Shown here: positions 8,331 to 16,884 of the stretch, in pieces
Layout: each line of letters starts with the position of its first letter
Position numbering within the stretch: the first letter of the stretch is position 1
Source: Candidatus Villigracilis affinis
GTDB lineage: Bacteria; Chloroflexota; Anaerolineae; Anaerolineales; Villigracilaceae
Reading direction: 5' to 3'
DNA length: 64,000 nucleotides
Assembly: GCA_016718275.1 (NCBI GenBank)
Contig: JADKEA010000005.1
Coordinates: 210,997-274,996 of the forward strand
Translations under genes and position numbers: made by a program
Notes under the pieces: generated by a model
Told to the model about the DNA's origin: nothing
What the model saw: only the letters and a program-made list of their open reading frames with translations
Databases searched by the model: none

Positions 8331-9036
8331 ATGGCTTGTTGCAACCTTTCTCGTTTTTTTCGGCACTGCATTTTGCATCCGCCTCGGTATTTGGCAGTTG
8401 GATCGTCTCGAACAGCGCCGCGCTTTTAATTCACAAGTCGAATCCATGCGTGCGGCGGAATTGCTGGATTTGAACACGAACACACCGCAAGATGTCGCTT
8501 CCATGGAATGGCGCGCCGTGACCGTGACCGGCGAATACGATTTCGAGAATCAGGTCGCCATACGGAATCAGTATATTGGCGATCAATATGGGTATCATCT
8601 CATCACACCGCTTCTTTACAACGGGACAGCTGTTCTGGTGGATCGCGGCTGGGTCCCAGCGGACGGAAATGCCGCGCCTCAAGACTGGCGTCAATACGAT
8701 GAATTGGGCACTGTCACGGTTACGGGGCAGATCAGGCTTGGGCAGGGCAAACCAGCCATCGGCGGAATCGCAGATGCGCTGCCAGCGGCGGGGACCCGCC
8801 TTGCGGTGTGGAATAATCTCGATGTGAAGAATATGTCGGTACAGTTACCCTATCCGATTCTCGAAGTTTATATTCAACCAAATGTGGATGCTGAGGATGC
8901 CGTGCCGCCCATCCCATATCAACCAATAATTGAGTTGACCGAAGGCTCACACTTCGGTTATGCTTTGCAGTGGTTTGCGTTCGCAACCATTCTATTTGCA
9001 GGATATCCATTTTATTTGCGAAAACAGGATCAGTAG
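8302..9036 (+). CDS. SURF1 family oxidase assembly protein
   Basis: SURF1 proteins help insert heme A into subunit I. This 244-residue protein has the expected layout: an N-terminal helix ending in RLGIWQLDRLEQR, a periplasmic loop with AVLVDRGWVP, and a C-terminal helix preceded by HFGYALQWFAFA. Its start overlaps the end of the preceding cupredoxin-like gene by 29 bases, which indicates translational coupling. The next gene, the heme A/O synthase fusion, starts 2 bases after its stop. The position between copper and heme insertion genes agrees with the family role. Confidence 0.95.
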   Translation: MILKKMFSRKWLVATFLVFFGTAFCIRLGIWQLDRLEQRRAFNSQVESMRAAELLDLNTNTPQDVASMEWRAVTVTGEYDFENQVAIRNQYIGDQYGYHLITPLLYNGTAVLVDRGWVPADGNAAPQDWRQYDELGTVTVTGQIRLGQGKPAIGGIADALPAAGTRLAVWNNLDVKNMSVQLPYPILEVYIQPNVDAEDAVPPIPYQPIIELTEGSHFGYALQWFAFATILFAGYPFYLRKQDQ

Positions 9037-9038
9037 GC

Positions 9039-10355
9039 ATGAAGTATTCTCTTCGTTCGTCTTTTGCGCGTTTGACATTGATATTGTTCGTCGTTGTTTT
9101 CTTGCTGACCGTTGTCGGGCGCATTGTCACCGTGACGGGTGCCTGGGCGTTCTGCCTTGGCTGGCCTTTGTGCGTGCCTTCCGAACCGCTGGGTTATTTG
9201 AAGCTTGCCCACCTTGCATTGGTGGGCGTGGCAATGTTGTTGATGGTATGGCTGCTGCGAAAAGCGTGGCGTGAACAACGTGACCAGAACGTGCTTTTGC
9301 CGTTGACAACCGTGACAGGCGTGTTATTTTTCGGGCAGGCTTTGATCGGTGCGGTCGAGGTCACTCGCTCCTATCCTGTGCACCTGGTCGTCTTGCATGC
9401 TCTGACCGCTGTCGCCTTGTGGATATCGTTGGGCTCACTGGTGTACCTTTCCGGGGTACTTGCTGTTGATACGAATGTGGTTGTGAAATTCGATTATCGC
9501 CAGCGAGCGAAGGATTTTTTCATTCTTTCCAAACCCATCATTGTTCTGCTGCTGTTGGTAACCACTTACAGTGGCTTGGTGGCTGGTTCGCAGGCCTGGC
9601 CTTCCGCTTCGCTCACATTTTGGACCCTGTTGGGTGGCACGCTGGCCGCTGCGGGCTCCAGCGCGTTGAATCAGTATATTGACCGCGAATTGGATAAGAA
9701 CATGCAGCGCACAGCCAAGCGGCCTCTCGCTGATGGGCGTTTGACAGCAGCGGAGGGTTTGTCTTACGGTCTTGCGCTGTGTTTGACCAGTTACTATGTG
9801 ATGGCTGGTTTCGTGAATTTACTGGCGGCTTTGTTATCTCTCACGGGAATCTTCTATTACGTTTTCTTTTACAGCGTCTGGCTGAAGAAGGCGACCGTGC
9901 AGAATATTGTGATTGGCGGCGGGGCGGGGGCCATTCCGCCGATGGTGGGCTGGGCGGCAGCGACAGGGAATCTCGGCCTCGCGGCGTGGATCCTGTTTGC
10001 CATCGTGTTCATGTGGACACCTCCGCATTTTTGGGCTCTGGCCATTGTCCGCATGAAGGATTACGAGAAGGCGGGTGTGCCAATGATGCCCGTGGTTCAT
10101 GGTGAGGAAAAGACGCGCAAGCATATCCTGATCTATACCGTTGAATTGATCGCGGTTACGCTGTTGCTCCCAATTTTCAATCTTGCGGGGATGGTGTATG
10201 CGGTTTCGGCAGTTGTGCTGGGTGGCTTCCTGCTATATGCTGCGTGGAGGGTTTTCAAGGTCGGCGGGAACAAGGTGGCGTGGACGATGTATCGCTGGTC
10301 GAGCATGTACCTGGCGTTCATCTTTTTAGCATTGATGATCGACGCAGTTGTGTAG
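9039..10355 (+). CDS. ctaB: Half-size CtaA fused to heme O synthase CtaB
   Basis: The protein has 438 residues. Residues 1 to about 150 form four helices with KLAHLALVG and HLVVLHALTAVALW, resembling one half of the CtaA/Cox15 heme A synthase, which normally has two such four-helix bundles. From about 155 a complete CtaB prenyltransferase follows, with NQYIDRELDKNMQRTAKRPL, NIVIGGGAGAIPPMVGW, FMWTPPHFWALA and YEKAGVPMMPVV. CtaB farnesylates heme B to heme O, and CtaA oxidises heme O to heme A. The fusion may channel heme O, if the half CtaA is active or dimerises. No strong Shine-Dalgarno is present; translation is probably coupled to SURF1. Confidence 0.93.
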   Translation: MKYSLRSSFARLTLILFVVVFLLTVVGRIVTVTGAWAFCLGWPLCVPSEPLGYLKLAHLALVGVAMLLMVWLLRKAWREQRDQNVLLPLTTVTGVLFFGQALIGAVEVTRSYPVHLVVLHALTAVALWISLGSLVYLSGVLAVDTNVVVKFDYRQRAKDFFILSKPIIVLLLLVTTYSGLVAGSQAWPSASLTFWTLLGGTLAAAGSSALNQYIDRELDKNMQRTAKRPLADGRLTAAEGLSYGLALCLTSYYVMAGFVNLLAALLSLTGIFYYVFFYSVWLKKATVQNIVIGGGAGAIPPMVGWAAATGNLGLAAWILFAIVFMWTPPHFWALAIVRMKDYEKAGVPMMPVVHGEEKTRKHILIYTVELIAVTLLLPIFNLAGMVYAVSAVVLGGFLLYAAWRVFKVGGNKVAWTMYRWSSMYLAFIFLALMIDAVV

Positions 10356-10389
10356 AAAAAATCCTCCGAACTCTCGGAGGATTTTTTTT
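10356..10389 (+). terminator. Intrinsic terminator of the assembly operon
   Basis: The stem AAAATCCTCCGA / TCGGAGGATTTT with the loop ACTC is followed by a run of T residues directly after the ctaB stop codon. Confidence 0.9.
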
Positions 10390-10490
10390 CTAGCCTTCTC
10401 AATTTTCAGTGAATTCAAGCTTGAGGTTTCATCAAGATACTCAAAGCCACTAGGCATTTTGAATGCCAGTTTGATGCTTTCATAAGCTGT

Positions 10491-12032
10491 TCATTCGGTT
10501 TGATAGATCTTCACAGAATCGGTCGAGTAGACCAGCGAAAAATCACTGCTGTTGTTGAGTGAATCGATCAATGGGCTTTGTCCGCCTGCCACAGATAACA
10601 TGATGTAGTCGTAGTCATCGGGGAGATTGCTTTGTAGTTTGTAAACACAATCCATGTTTGAGTAAATACACTGTTGAACGGCTGCGATCGTATCGTATTG
10701 GTTGACGTAGCTTTCTTTTCCGCTCAACCATTCGGTGCCTTGAATGGTTGCAATGCTTTGCCGTTCTGCCAGGGCAGGAAACCATTCCGTCAGCGGGGAA
10801 TGCAGAGGGTTGCTCTCCTGATCCAAAACCAAAAAACGATCTGCTGAATTTGTGTTCAATGAAATCCATTCGATTGCCTGCCGCTCTTCAGGATTCAATA
10901 CTTGATGTGAAAGTGTGTCTGAAACTTGAAAAGCATTGTACGTAAAAAGAAGGATGAAGAAACCGAAGAAAAACCGTCCGCTGTTAAATTTGAGCGCGTC
11001 CATCCAATCGTTTGACGGGATGTTTTCAGGAACGAGACGCGATGCAATTCCATCTGAAAGCACGGTTGCGGCCATGATGGAAAATGGAAAAATGGAGGCT
11101 GCGATTCCGCCGCGCGGTTCAACGAACAAACAAAGGAATACCCACACGATCGGAAAATAATCCTTTTTTGCAGCGTGCATGAACAATCCGCACAGCCCGA
11201 ATACCGCGATCACGGGTGTGTATTCATCGGTGAATGAAAGCGTGAAGAACACGGTCCAAAATTTGAGCCGCGAATAGGTGCCTTGTCCTGCATTGAGCAG
11301 CGTGCCGACCCCGTGCTCTTGAATGATATTAATCCACCAGGGAGATGTCAGCAAAAGGACACCCGCTGCGACGATCACTGAATACAAAATTCCCTGCCTG
11401 TCTCTGCCGAAAAAATACCAGAGAACGACAGATACCACAGCAGATTGCACCGCCCATGCAGGATGACTCAACACGACTCCCGCCGCGCTGAAAACTGCTG
11501 CTACAACCCAAAATCTTGATCTGCGCCGATACATTTGGTAAACGCACAAAACAGTTGTTGTGAACAATAAGGTTCCAAGCGAGCGCGTCAACCCGCCTCC
11601 GACGATATTCCACCAGTAGGAGTTTGGTGTGAGTGTGAAGATCAAAGTGGCAAGCGCTGCTTTTGGTCCTGAATCAAGGATATTCTTTGAAAGCAAATAA
11701 AAAAGTGGAATATTCAAAACGGTAATGCTGACAGGCAGCCAGCGTAGGATATCCAAAACTGAAATATTGGTTAGCAGGTTGAGCAGACCCGCCAGATAAA
11801 ACCCCAGTGGCGGATAGGCAAACGGGATATTTGCCTGATTGTAGGAAGTGAACGCGGGCAGTGTGAAATTTGATGCCCGTAGATCCATGATCATGGAATA
11901 GAACATCCCGCCATCTACCAGCGGGAAATCTGTTTTGAAAAGGGGGTAGAGCCGCACCGCCAGCCCGAAGACGAAGGCAAGCAGCAGGAAAAAGGTTGTG
12001 ACATCTTTGGCGTGCGATTGTACGTTTTTCAT
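10491..12032 (-). CDS. Polytopic membrane protein, GT-C glycosyltransferase-like
   Basis: The protein has 513 residues and about ten transmembrane helices, followed by a soluble C-terminal domain of about 130 residues. The first loop has FPLVDGGMFYSMIMDLR, with acidic residues where GT-C enzymes carry their catalytic Asp; LSHPAWAV and PRGGIAAS follow. GT-C enzymes transfer sugars from polyprenyl phosphates on the outer membrane face. The start at 12032 is preferred because its ATG overlaps the stop of the upstream gene (ATGA) and AAGAAGG precedes it. The donor and acceptor cannot be inferred. Confidence 0.6.
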   Translation of the reverse strand: MKNVQSHAKDVTTFFLLLAFVFGLAVRLYPLFKTDFPLVDGGMFYSMIMDLRASNFTLPAFTSYNQANIPFAYPPLGFYLAGLLNLLTNISVLDILRWLPVSITVLNIPLFYLLSKNILDSGPKAALATLIFTLTPNSYWWNIVGGGLTRSLGTLLFTTTVLCVYQMYRRRSRFWVVAAVFSAAGVVLSHPAWAVQSAVVSVVLWYFFGRDRQGILYSVIVAAGVLLLTSPWWINIIQEHGVGTLLNAGQGTYSRLKFWTVFFTLSFTDEYTPVIAVFGLCGLFMHAAKKDYFPIVWVFLCLFVEPRGGIAASIFPFSIMAATVLSDGIASRLVPENIPSNDWMDALKFNSGRFFFGFFILLFTYNAFQVSDTLSHQVLNPEERQAIEWISLNTNSADRFLVLDQESNPLHSPLTEWFPALAERQSIATIQGTEWLSGKESYVNQYDTIAAVQQCIYSNMDCVYKLQSNLPDDYDYIMLSVAGGQSPLIDSLNNSSDFSLVYSTDSVKIYQTE

Positions 12033-13483
12033 TGCCTTCTTTGGTAGATCACGATTTTGGAATCGCCGTAGACCATTTCCCATTGTTGCGGATCAAGTTT
12101 CCCCAGCAGTGCCTGATAAGGTTCCAGATAAATCAGGTTGATCTGATGCGATTCCAGGAGCGCGAGTCCCTTTTCCGTCCCTTCGGAGATATCAACCCAC
12201 TCTTGAATCATCTCATTGCCGTACAGGTCTGCGCGCCCATCGATGAAAACGGGATACTCGCGCAGTTCCCAGGTCAGATATCCGCCCCAATTGTAGGAGT
12301 TGAAAATGGGTCCGCGCGGCTGATTCTGCTTGATCCATGCAGTTGCTTGCGCAGGGACTTCCTTTGCGATGCTCTCGGGTATTGAAACCGCCCAGGCGTA
12401 TCCCAGAAGCAGAACCACAAATAAGCCAGTCAGCGAATTATTGATCACTGCCGCGACCTTTGGTGGAAGTTGTTTTTCAGATGTTTGTTTGGAGAAACGC
12501 TCCAAAAAGGTTTTTACCTCTGGCGCAGCGGCAAGGTTTGCAAGTGCTGGCGAAAGGAATTTTTCCACGATGGGTAATATGATGATGGTGTATGCCACGA
12601 GATTGCGCTGGGCGAAGAAGAACAAATAGGCAAATCCAAGCCCCTTGAAAAGGTCGGTGAAGGAAATCCGCTTTTCGGCGAAGGCCAGACCAAATATCAG
12701 CAGGAATAACAGCCACAGCATCGGGTGCGCGTAAAGTTGGTGAAAGTCTGGTGAGAGCCACTCTTGAATTGCAAGTGAGACATCCACTTGTTGAAAGGGA
12801 AGTTTCCACAACTCAAATCCGTTTGGGTTGATGGAGACTGCGAGAAGCCCTATTGCGCTCCAGCCTCCCAAAGAGCCGATTTCCCTGTAACTTAATTTGG
12901 GTTGATTCCCCAGCAGGTTGTTGAAGGTTTCACCAGCAAGGGTGGCCAGTAAAAGCAGTGCGCCCCAGATAAATCCGCCGTGCAGATTGCCCCACAGCGC
13001 AAAAAGAATGACCAGGGCCCAAAGCGGCTGTCTCTTGAAATTGATGTGCTGATTTAAAAAAGAATCCAGCCATGCAAGCAGGAGAAAGGACAGTAGCTGC
13101 GGACGGGGAGTCCAGTTTGCGATCATCCCCATCATCGCGAGAATGACCAGCAGTCCGCGCAGAATGATCGTGCCTGTCATCTGCTTGAAGACGATCCAAA
13201 GCACAGCCGCTGCCAGAAGAGACACAGTCATTGTGATGGCAAAAAATCCGCCGACCTTCCATAAGCCGTAGAGTGCGAGATCTGAGATCCAGAACGCGTT
13301 GACCCAATCTTCGCCATATTTGGTGTACGAGAATTGGTCGGTGAGGAGGATTTTTCCTTGATGCCACATTTCATCGCCAGCGCGCAAGTGCCACCACATG
13401 TCATTATCCACGGGCGGGTTGATGGCGATGACGGCGACCAAAAGAAAAACGATGGTGATAAAGAAACGGTTGGATTGTGTCAT
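12029..13483 (-). CDS. Polytopic membrane protein, GT-C-like
   Basis: The protein has 484 residues and about ten transmembrane helices. The first external loop has NPPVDNDMWWHLRAGDEMW, with acidic and aromatic residues at the usual GT-C catalytic place. The C-terminal soluble part includes FNSYNWGGYLTWELREYPVF and FIDGRADLYG, a pattern often seen at the end of bacterial GT-C-like membrane proteins. The start at 13483 overlaps the stop of the GT87 gene in an ATGA, so the three genes are probably coupled. It is likely part of one glycan-synthesis unit with its neighbours. The specific substrate is unknown. Confidence 0.6.
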   Translation of the reverse strand: MTQSNRFFITIVFLLVAVIAINPPVDNDMWWHLRAGDEMWHQGKILLTDQFSYTKYGEDWVNAFWISDLALYGLWKVGGFFAITMTVSLLAAAVLWIVFKQMTGTIILRGLLVILAMMGMIANWTPRPQLLSFLLLAWLDSFLNQHINFKRQPLWALVILFALWGNLHGGFIWGALLLLATLAGETFNNLLGNQPKLSYREIGSLGGWSAIGLLAVSINPNGFELWKLPFQQVDVSLAIQEWLSPDFHQLYAHPMLWLLFLLIFGLAFAEKRISFTDLFKGLGFAYLFFFAQRNLVAYTIIILPIVEKFLSPALANLAAAPEVKTFLERFSKQTSEKQLPPKVAAVINNSLTGLFVVLLLGYAWAVSIPESIAKEVPAQATAWIKQNQPRGPIFNSYNWGGYLTWELREYPVFIDGRADLYGNEMIQEWVDISEGTEKGLALLESHQINLIYLEPYQALLGKLDPQQWEMVYGDSKIVIYQRRQ

Positions 13484-14679
13484 GGGTTTGTGGGATTGAC
13501 TTGATATTTCCATATGGCAAAAAGCAGGCCGAACATAAGCACATACGGAATGGTGTGTGTCAATAGCGGAGAATAATAACTGAATAAAAGCAGAAGCGAT
13601 ATGGACAAGGGAATCAAAACAATATTTTTGGCAGGTAGAGAATCTCTTTTTAACAAGATGAGCATCAGCACCACGATTGGTGCGATGAGCAGAATTAGAT
13701 CCTGGGCATGGGAATGGGGCGAAAAAAGGATTGCAGCTACGGCGGTGAGGCTGATTTCATTTTCCGAAAGGTTCACGCTATTTCGCCAGAAATAAATGCT
13801 CATGGATAATAAGGCAAGCCCATAGAATATCCACCCTATAGTTCTGATCAATGCGGAGGATAGAAACGGAAAGAGCCTTCGTAAAAGTCCGATGAGATTG
13901 ATCATGTTCTCTTCATTGGTCCTGAAGCCTTCTCCGCTGCCACTAACAGCAAGGATGTTGATGAAGCCCTTCATACCGCTGAAGCCTGTATAAAAAAGGC
14001 TGAACAGCGCCAGCGCGAAAGCAGAGAGAACGAACCATTTCAACACAGTGTGTCGCTGAAAAATGAAGGGGAGTAGTAAAAATATTGCAAAGTGCGGCCG
14101 AATGGTGCAGAGCGCGAGTCCCAGCCCCGCTGCCCAGTCCTTTTTTCGAAAAATGCCCCAGATCAGCAGGGACAGACCTAAGAACATGATGGCGTTATCT
14201 TGTCCCAAAAGAATGCTTTGAAATACTGGGAAAAACAAAAGGATGCCGATGGCAAGGATCAGATTTTGATTGCGCGGAAGATGCTCCCTGGTCAATGCTG
14301 TAAGGAAGGGAATGCCTGCCGCAAAGGCAAGGCTCATCAATAATGTCCATCTTTGAAACGAGATCAGGTAATCGGTTGTTGTTGCAAGTTGAGCAAGCGG
14401 AATCACAAAAGGCGGGTGAATGTAGGGAAAGGTTTCCTGCAATTCGATCTCACGATTGACGACCCCCTCCTGATATTTTTTTTGCAAATTCAAGTTGTAT
14501 GCTTGTGCTGCCCCTTCATTATCGGCAATACGCCCCGCTGCGTAGAATGCGATAAAGTCCGCACCTGTGTATTGGACGGGGTCTGCAAGCATCTTCATCC
14601 AGAGCAGGGGATAAACCAGCGCCAGCGAAATGATCATGACGATGATGGCTGTTCGTGAAAGATCGATTCTGATTTTCAT
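13480..14679 (-). CDS. GT87-like polyprenyl-phosphate glycosyltransferase
   Basis: The protein has 399 residues and about ten transmembrane helices. Diagnostic features of the GT87 (DUF2029) group are GADFIAFYAAGRIA with the catalytic Asp in loop 1, PYIHPPFVIPLAQL in loop 2, ILLGQDNAIMFLGL, and CTIRPHFAIFLLLP. Family members use polyprenyl-phosphate mannose or related donors to extend lipid-linked glycans. It is the first of three coupled GT-C-like genes. Transcription probably stems from the region between it and the sigma factor terminator. Confidence 0.8.
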   Translation of the reverse strand: MKIRIDLSRTAIIVMIISLALVYPLLWMKMLADPVQYTGADFIAFYAAGRIADNEGAAQAYNLNLQKKYQEGVVNREIELQETFPYIHPPFVIPLAQLATTTDYLISFQRWTLLMSLAFAAGIPFLTALTREHLPRNQNLILAIGILLFFPVFQSILLGQDNAIMFLGLSLLIWGIFRKKDWAAGLGLALCTIRPHFAIFLLLPFIFQRHTVLKWFVLSAFALALFSLFYTGFSGMKGFINILAVSGSGEGFRTNEENMINLIGLLRRLFPFLSSALIRTIGWIFYGLALLSMSIYFWRNSVNLSENEISLTAVAAILFSPHSHAQDLILLIAPIVVLMLILLKRDSLPAKNIVLIPLSISLLLLFSYYSPLLTHTIPYVLMFGLLFAIWKYQVNPTNP

Positions 14680-14721
14680 ATCTGCAGATGCCCGAGTTTT
14701 GGTATTGTAGCAGATAATATA

Positions 14722-14747
14722 AAAGCCCTTGATCTCTCAAGGGCTTT
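14722..14747 (-). terminator. Intrinsic terminator of the sigma factor gene
   Basis: The stem AAAGCCCTTGA / TCAAGGGCTTT with the loop GAGA, read on the minus strand, is followed by TATATTATC just after the sigma factor stop codon. Confidence 0.75.
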
Positions 14748-14752
14748 GTAAT

Positions 14753-15967
14753 TTATTCGCCTAAATAGTCGCGCAGTTTCCTGCGGATGGATGGGTGACG
14801 CAAGCGGCTCAGTGCCTGCGCTTCGATCTGCCTCACACGCTCGCGGGTGACGCCCATTTTGCGTCCCACTTCTTCGAGGGTGTAAGCCTGCCCATCAAGC
14901 AGACCGTAGCGCAATTGCAAAATACGCACTTCGCGCGGGGGCAATCCGTTCAACACTTCGCCGAGATGTTCGCGGAGCAGGTTGTAGGTCGCGGTTTCGT
15001 CGGGCGGGGGAGCCTCATCGTCTTCGATGAAGTCACCGAGCACCGAATCTTCCTCGTCATCCGTCGGGGTTTCCAACGAGAGCGGACGACGCGCCACCTG
15101 AATCATATTTTCAACCTTCTTGGGCGGCACATCCAGAGCGACGGCAAGTTCATCCACGCTTGGTTCGCGCCCAAGGCGCTGGGTAAGCTGATGCTGTACG
15201 CGCAGGAGTTTGTTGATCTGGTCGCCCATATGCACAGGCACGCGGATGGTGCGTCCCTGATCGGCAATGGCGCGTGTCACAGCCTGACGGATCCACCATG
15301 TTGCATAAGTGGAAAATTTGTGTCCGCGGCGATAGTCAAACTTCTTTGTCGCGCGGATCAAGCCAATGTTGCCTTCCTGGATCAGGTCAAGGAAGGGAAC
15401 GCCGCGTCCCATGTATTTCTTGGCCACAGAGATCACCAAACGTGAATTCGCGGTGATGAGGTGTTCACGGCCAGCCCAGCCATCCTCGATGGAATGGCGA
15501 AGTTCAAGGCGACGCTTGCTGGTGACGCTGCCGTGGGCAAGTTCCTCACGGGCAGAACGGCCACGCTCGATGCGCTGGGCCAGTTGCACTTCCTCAACCG
15601 CGGTCAATAATGGTACGCGGCTGACCTCTTTGAGGTACAAGCCGATCGTATCATCGGTATCGATGTTGGCCAGATAATCATCGAGGGAAGGATCAGGTAG
15701 ATCCTCTGGTTCAGTTGTCTGTTCAACTGCGGCTAGTTCGTCTTCGGTAGGCTCGGGAGTGATGGTATCTTCCATAAATGGAATGCCAGCGCTCAAGAGG
15801 GCTGAAAAGGCTTCTTCGAGTTGCTCCACATCCTGCTCGGCTTCGGGGAAGAAATGCAGGATATCGTCCAGCGTTACGTATGATTTTTGGCGGCCCAGTT
15901 CAACGAGTCGTGCAATAGCTGAAAATTCTTCTTCGTCGTCAACGATCAATATTTTCTCTACATCCAT
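14753..15967 (-). CDS. rpoD: Primary-type RNA polymerase sigma factor (sigma-70)
   Basis: The protein has 404 residues. A region 1.1-like N-terminus (about 20-66) is followed by an acidic linker, then region 1.2 (IGLYLKEVSRVPLLTAVEE), region 2 (AKKYMGRGVPFLDLIQEGN, KFSTYATWWIRQAVTRAI), region 3 (about 250-330) and region 4 (LEEVGRKMGVTRERVRQIE). It should direct transcription from the -35/-10 promoters listed here. The presence of region 1.1 favours a group 1 (housekeeping) factor, but a second rpoD elsewhere cannot be excluded. It is a single-gene unit with its own promoter and terminator. Confidence 0.93.
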   Translation of the reverse strand: MDVEKILIVDDEEEFSAIARLVELGRQKSYVTLDDILHFFPEAEQDVEQLEEAFSALLSAGIPFMEDTITPEPTEDELAAVEQTTEPEDLPDPSLDDYLANIDTDDTIGLYLKEVSRVPLLTAVEEVQLAQRIERGRSAREELAHGSVTSKRRLELRHSIEDGWAGREHLITANSRLVISVAKKYMGRGVPFLDLIQEGNIGLIRATKKFDYRRGHKFSTYATWWIRQAVTRAIADQGRTIRVPVHMGDQINKLLRVQHQLTQRLGREPSVDELAVALDVPPKKVENMIQVARRPLSLETPTDDEEDSVLGDFIEDDEAPPPDETATYNLLREHLGEVLNGLPPREVRILQLRYGLLDGQAYTLEEVGRKMGVTRERVRQIEAQALSRLRHPSIRRKLRDYLGE

Positions 15968-16014
15968 TTACATATCCAACTTTCAAAATATATTTGTCAG
16001 CAAACTGCTAAATC

Positions 16015-16043
16015 AGAATACACTTTTTTAGCGTGAAAATCAA
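16015..16043 (-). promoter_or_regulatory. Putative promoter of the sigma factor gene
   Basis: On the minus strand TTGATT (16038-16043) and TATTCT (16015-16020) are 17 bases apart, about 48 bases before the rpoD start codon. Confidence 0.45.
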
Positions 16044-16083
16044 TACCCGCCCACTTTTCAGATGCTTTGCAATGCTTTTGTAT

Positions 16084-16118
16084 TACGAACGTCCGGAGCC
16101 AATCCGGACGTTCGTATT
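16084..16118 (-). terminator. Intrinsic terminator after the DUF4340 gene
   Basis: A 13-base perfect stem (TACGAACGTCCGG and its complement) with a 7-base loop lies 28 bases after the DUF4340 stop codon and separates the ABC operon from the sigma factor gene. Confidence 0.75.
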
Positions 16119-16143
16119 ATTCACAACAGAGTTATTAAACCCA

Positions 16144-16881
16144 TTAAGGCGTTGGGGTTACGGATGCCTCAGGAGTAGCTGTTTCTGTCGGCGGGGCAGG
16201 CGTGGGCGTCTCGGTCGGTGGAGGCTCTGTAGGCGTCGGTGTCGGAGTGTTCAAGTAGGGCGGGGACGACTGTAATTGCAACAGCGCATCCAGACCGCTC
16301 ATACCTGCCACCACGATGCGGCTTTTGTCGATGCGCACATAAAAACCGCTGTTCGACGGGGTCAGGTCGCCAATTTCAAGCGTATGTGTTTTGCCGCTCG
16401 CAAACTTGACTGTAACAACATAATCGGGACTATCCAAACCGAAGTCACTAAGCTCGCCCTCGACAACGCTGATCTCGCGAATTGCGGAGACTTGCGTCGC
16501 CGCCGCTTCAGCATACCCCTGGTCTGCTTCTGTTTCGTAGGGCAGTTCCAGCACCCAGACATTTTCCTCATTACGGACAATGCGGACCGCTTCTCCCTCG
16601 GCAGGTTTCACTTCAATGCTGGAGGGCGTGCCATCTGTCGCGGGGAATAGATTCGTGACCGCCGTTGTTGGCGTTTCCTCTGGGCTGGCGTCCTTATTCT
16701 GGTTGAGATAAATCGTCAGCGCTAGCAGGGCCGCCAGTAAAACCAATGTGAACAAGGTACCCACACTGAAGACAGGTTTTTGCTGCTTGGTAACGGGCGC
16801 TTCCTTTGCTGACCCAGATGCAGCCCTTGTTTTCTTCTGGCGCGGGGTCGGCTGTGAATCGCTTGTGGTTTTTCGAGGCAT
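16144..16881 (-). CDS. DUF4340 domain membrane protein
   Basis: The protein has 245 residues: a basic N-terminus, one transmembrane helix (about 40-59, GTLFTLVLLAALLALTIYL), an external DUF4340-like domain (SIEVKPAEGEAVRIVRNEEN; LSDFGLDSPDYVVTVKF) and a Pro/Thr/Glu-rich tail of about 35 residues. DUF4340 proteins usually accompany GldG/GldF ABC systems, as here: the gene starts 3 bases after the GldG-like gene. It is probably the external accessory subunit of this transporter. The repetitive PTPTPTEPPPTETPTP tail looks like a surface linker. Confidence 0.85.
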   Translation of the reverse strand: MPRKTTSDSQPTPRQKKTRAASGSAKEAPVTKQQKPVFSVGTLFTLVLLAALLALTIYLNQNKDASPEETPTTAVTNLFPATDGTPSSIEVKPAEGEAVRIVRNEENVWVLELPYETEADQGYAEAAATQVSAIREISVVEGELSDFGLDSPDYVVTVKFASGKTHTLEIGDLTPSNSGFYVRIDKSRIVVAGMSGLDALLQLQSSPPYLNTPTPTPTEPPPTETPTPAPPTETATPEASVTPTP

Positions 16882-16884
16882 TTT

